From the NCBI GenBank assembly GCA_016715285.1, contig JADKAO010000002.1:528229-592228 (forward strand): a stretch of DNA of 64,000 bases, written 5' to 3'. Numbering within the stretch: the stretch's first letter is position 1; each line of letters opens with the position of its first letter. This DNA is from Actinomycetales bacterium. Lineage in GTDB: Bacteria > Actinomycetota > Actinomycetes > Actinomycetales > Dermatophilaceae. Position numbers and translations under genes: made by a program. Under the pieces are notes generated by a model. The model saw only the letters and a program-made list of their open reading frames with translations. It searched no databases and had not been told where the DNA came from. Shown here piece after piece: positions 62,090 to 64,000 of the stretch.

Positions 62090-62245
62090 CAACCCCTGTG
62101 GACCGCCGCGTGGACAAGGTGTGGAAACGCCCGTCGCCTTGTGCACCAGGGTGGGGACAAGGTGGGGATACCGCCAGGTATTCGCCCGAAAAGTCCGCTT
62201 CTGCCGTCCGCGCGCCCATCCACCGCTGTGGACAAGAGAAAGTTT
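62090..62245. other. Cluster of DnaA-box-like sites upstream of dnaB
   Basis: TGTGGACAA (62,231), GTGGACAAG (62,111), TGTGGACCG (62,097) and GGGGACAAG (62,154) resemble the actinobacterial DnaA box TTGTCCACA and its complement. A possible replication-related regulatory region, but no AT-rich unwinding element was seen. The rest of the gap (61,950-62,428) contains no gene. Confidence 0.4.
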
Positions 62246-62428
62246 GCGGCGTGTCCTGCAACCGCTTACCCCCGCGTCCCGCGGCGCGACGCGTCCCCCA
62301 CTCCCCGTATGCCGTGTCCCCGCGTCCCAGCCCCACGCCAACCACGCCGACTCGGTATGCCGTCGCTCGCCAGCTGCTTCACCTCACCCGCCGCCCGCCG
62401 CTGAGTCATCAGGCTTACGCTTCACCCC

Positions 62429-62701
62429 ATGTGCCGCAACATCCGCCCCCTGCACAACTTCGCGCCGCCCACGACGGCTGATGAGATCGCCGCCGCCGCA
62501 CTCCAGTACGTACGCAAGATCGCGGGCACGACCGCCCCGAGCCAGGCCAATCGGGCTGCCTTCGACGAGGCCGTCGCCACCATCGCCGCCGCCACCCAGA
62601 CCTTGCTCGATCAGCTCACGACGACCGCGCCGCCCAAGGATCGCGATGTCGAAGCCGCCAAGGCCCGCGCCCGCAACGCCGCCCGCTTCGGCACCGCCTA
62701 G
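62429..62701 (+). CDS. DUF2277 family protein
   Basis: The 90-residue protein begins MCRNIRPLHNFAPPTTADEI and contains AALQYVRKIAGTTAPSQANRAAFDEAV, which matches DUF2277. Its function is unknown. It ends 13 bp before the edge of IS110 copy B. Confidence 0.88.
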   Translation: MCRNIRPLHNFAPPTTADEIAAAALQYVRKIAGTTAPSQANRAAFDEAVATIAAATQTLLDQLTTTAPPKDRDVEAAKARARNAARFGTA

Positions 62702-62733
62702 CGCCCCCGCCCGCCCGGATGCTCCTATGGATG

Positions 62734-63809
62734 TCAAGCGGCGGTTTTGGTGGGGGTGTCTTGGTGTTGGGGGTGTGGTCGTAGGAGGTGGTACATCTCG
62801 CGGGCGATGGCTCGTTTGAGGCATCGGATGATGTCTTTTTGGTGAGTCCTTCGGTGGTGCGGCGTTGGACGTCGAGCCTGGGTGCAGGTGTCGTGGCGCA
62901 TGTGGGACAGGGCGATGACGTGCGGGGCGTGGTTGGCGGAGCGGTCTCCGCCGCGGTTGAGGCGGTGGCGGTGTCGTTGGCCTGAGGATGCTGGGATGGG
63001 TGCTGTCCCGGTGAGGGGGTGGGCGAACGATCTTCGCTGTGTAGGCGCTCTGGGTTGTCTCCGGCGGTGACCAGCAGTTGGGCGGCGACGTGGGTGCCGA
63101 CTCGGGCGGGCTAGTAGGTCCAGGGCAGCCTGGGTGGTCAGGTCTGACAGGGCGTGGTTGGGGTCGTTGATTTCGGTTCGCAGGGCAAGGTAGCGGCGGG
63201 CTAGTGACCGTAGGGCGTAGCGGGTGGCTGGCTGGTCCGGTTAGGTCGGTGCCGGGGCGAAGACGGGACAGGGTGGTGACCATGGTCAGGGTTGACAGGT
63301 GGCTCATCTGCTGACGGAGGTTTGCTGGTGCGGTGACCAGGAGGGCATGGATCTGGTTGATGCACTGGGTGCGTGCTTTCACCGCTGAGCGGTAGGCCAC
63401 GTGCAGGCATCGGATCGCTTCGACGATCCCATCGCCGGTTTTGGGGGTGCCGGTCGCGGTGCCAGCGGCTGCCGTGCGTGCGGCGGCGTAGGCATCCAGC
63501 GAGTCTGACTTGCCCTTGGCGCGGCGAGCTGCACGGTCGGGGCGGTTGACCTCCACGACCACCAGTCCGGCAGCCGACAAGGCCCGGGTTAGGGCCAGCA
63601 CCGTAGGACCCGGTGCCTTCTACGCCGAAAGCGTTGACCTGCCCAAACGATCGCGCCCAGGCCGCTAACGCGGCACCCGGGCGGTACTCGTGGGGAACTC
63701 ACGATCGGCCAGCGGGCGCCCGAGGCGGTCGCACACGGCCGCGTGGGTAGGGTGTGTTTGTGGGTGTCGACCCCGACGAAGACCTCGCGGATCGTGTCAT
63801 GATGGTCAT
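62734..63809 (-). pseudogene. IS110-family transposase, frameshifted (copy B)
   Basis: The same DEDD/Tnp20 protein as copy A is split over several frames, beginning at ATG 63,809 (minus strand) and ending at 62,734. A long middle stretch (VVEVNRPDRAARRAKGKSD, LLVTAPANLRQQMSHLS) is intact. Its indel positions differ from those of copy A. Confidence 0.82.
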
Positions 63810-64000
63810 CGTGTTCTCTGTGCCACCTTCCTCAGTCGGATGGGACGGCACGCGCCGGCTGGGCGGGCGGACAAAACAGTGACGGGGCTTCTGCTCAAGC
63901 TCCTATAAGGTCACCACGCCCGTCCGGTCGCGTGCACGGTGCCCCCGGGAACGCGGGCCGACAGATCCGCGCGAAGGCAGCTCAAACGCCTTTCGATACC
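63810..64000 (-). ncRNA. Candidate bridge RNA leader of IS110 copy B (partial)
   Basis: This is the second copy of the leader region described at 35,420. It is conserved over its visible length with few substitutions, which favours a functional RNA over a relic. Its outer end is outside the window. Confidence 0.45.

Larger units (their letters stand above)
62715..64000 (-). mobile_element. IS110-family insertion sequence, copy B (runs off window)
   Basis: This is the inverted counterpart of the element at 35,419-36,698. Its outer end starts at CCGGATG (62,715) and its inner leader reaches the right edge at GGTATCGA. It differs from copy A by scattered indels and a few substitutions. It and copy A flank 26 kb in inverted orientation. 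Confidence 0.85.

Noticed and set aside
1..64000. Octamer as a promoter or ribosome-binding element
   Set aside because: Most copies lie deep inside coding sequences in both orientations, with no consistent distance to starts.
1..64000. tRNA or rRNA genes
   Set aside because: No T-loop/anticodon-type patterns or rRNA signatures were recognised on either strand; a dedicated scan would be needed to be certain.

Overview
The window is high-GC bacterial DNA (about 70% GC over most of its length). It looks like an actinobacterium, probably Micrococcales and plausibly of the Intrasporangiaceae/Dermatophilaceae type. The taxon is inferred from F420 genes (an Fgd-like dehydrogenase, CofC/FbiD, an LLM-family oxidoreductase), an Lsr2-type DNA-binding tail, a mycothiol-linked TIGR03086 protein, a PIG-L/MshB-like deacetylase, a PASTA-less Ser/Thr kinase and a DnaB carrying actinobacterial-type inteins. 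No rRNA, tRNA or CRISPR array was recognised.

The strongest genome-wide signal is not a gene. The octamer CGGCATAC (complement GTATGCCG) occurs about 90 times by my by-eye tally, where an independent-base model predicts two or three. It lies in both orientations, inside and between genes, and forces rare codons (ATA, TAT, GCA). It is nearly or wholly missing from the segments that look acquired (21.1-22.5, 31-32.5, 49-54.4 and 56-59.1 kb). A few intergenic copies are paired head to head as hairpins (16,984; 30,197; 41,304), and one site has three copies spaced 16 bp apart (45,393).

Layout. 1-20 kb: ordinary metabolism and regulation (XRE-cupin regulator, flavin reductase, APC permease, universal stress protein, WYL and TetR regulators with partners, fgd-cofC, VWA protein, kinase, AraC/EamA pair). 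The gaps hold an extragenic hairpin repeat family (R1) in up to ten copies, some in about 173-bp tandem arrays. 21-35 kb: toxin-antitoxin modules (HTH/PIN, VapBC, Phd/VapC, MazEF), a Fic protein, a riboswitch-controlled TerC gene, an ERCC4-Lsr2 fusion, a GIY-YIG protein and small housekeeping enzymes. 35.4-36.7 kb and 62.7-64 kb: two inverted copies of an IS110-family element, both with broken transposase frames and a conserved leader that could encode a bridge RNA. They bracket a 26-kb interior.

That interior holds PIG-L, amidase, phosphotransferase, CPBP protease, AlbA_2 and epimerase genes, then an accessory tract. The tract contains a decayed Phd/VapC pair, an ISL3 remnant, a low-GC (about 50%) four-gene operon (phosphotransferase, HIT protein, ThiL-like kinase, CMP-kinase-like protein), a TniQ gene read in frame into that operon, and a defence-like group (HTH-DUF488, a possible dual-OB protein, an Abi-C protein). 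After this comes dnaB with two inteins, a mini-intein with class 3 features in the P-loop and a LAGLIDADG intein near the C terminus. Its frame is broken in many places, which I think reflects sequence errors more likely than biology. A cluster of DnaA-box-like sites lies upstream of it.
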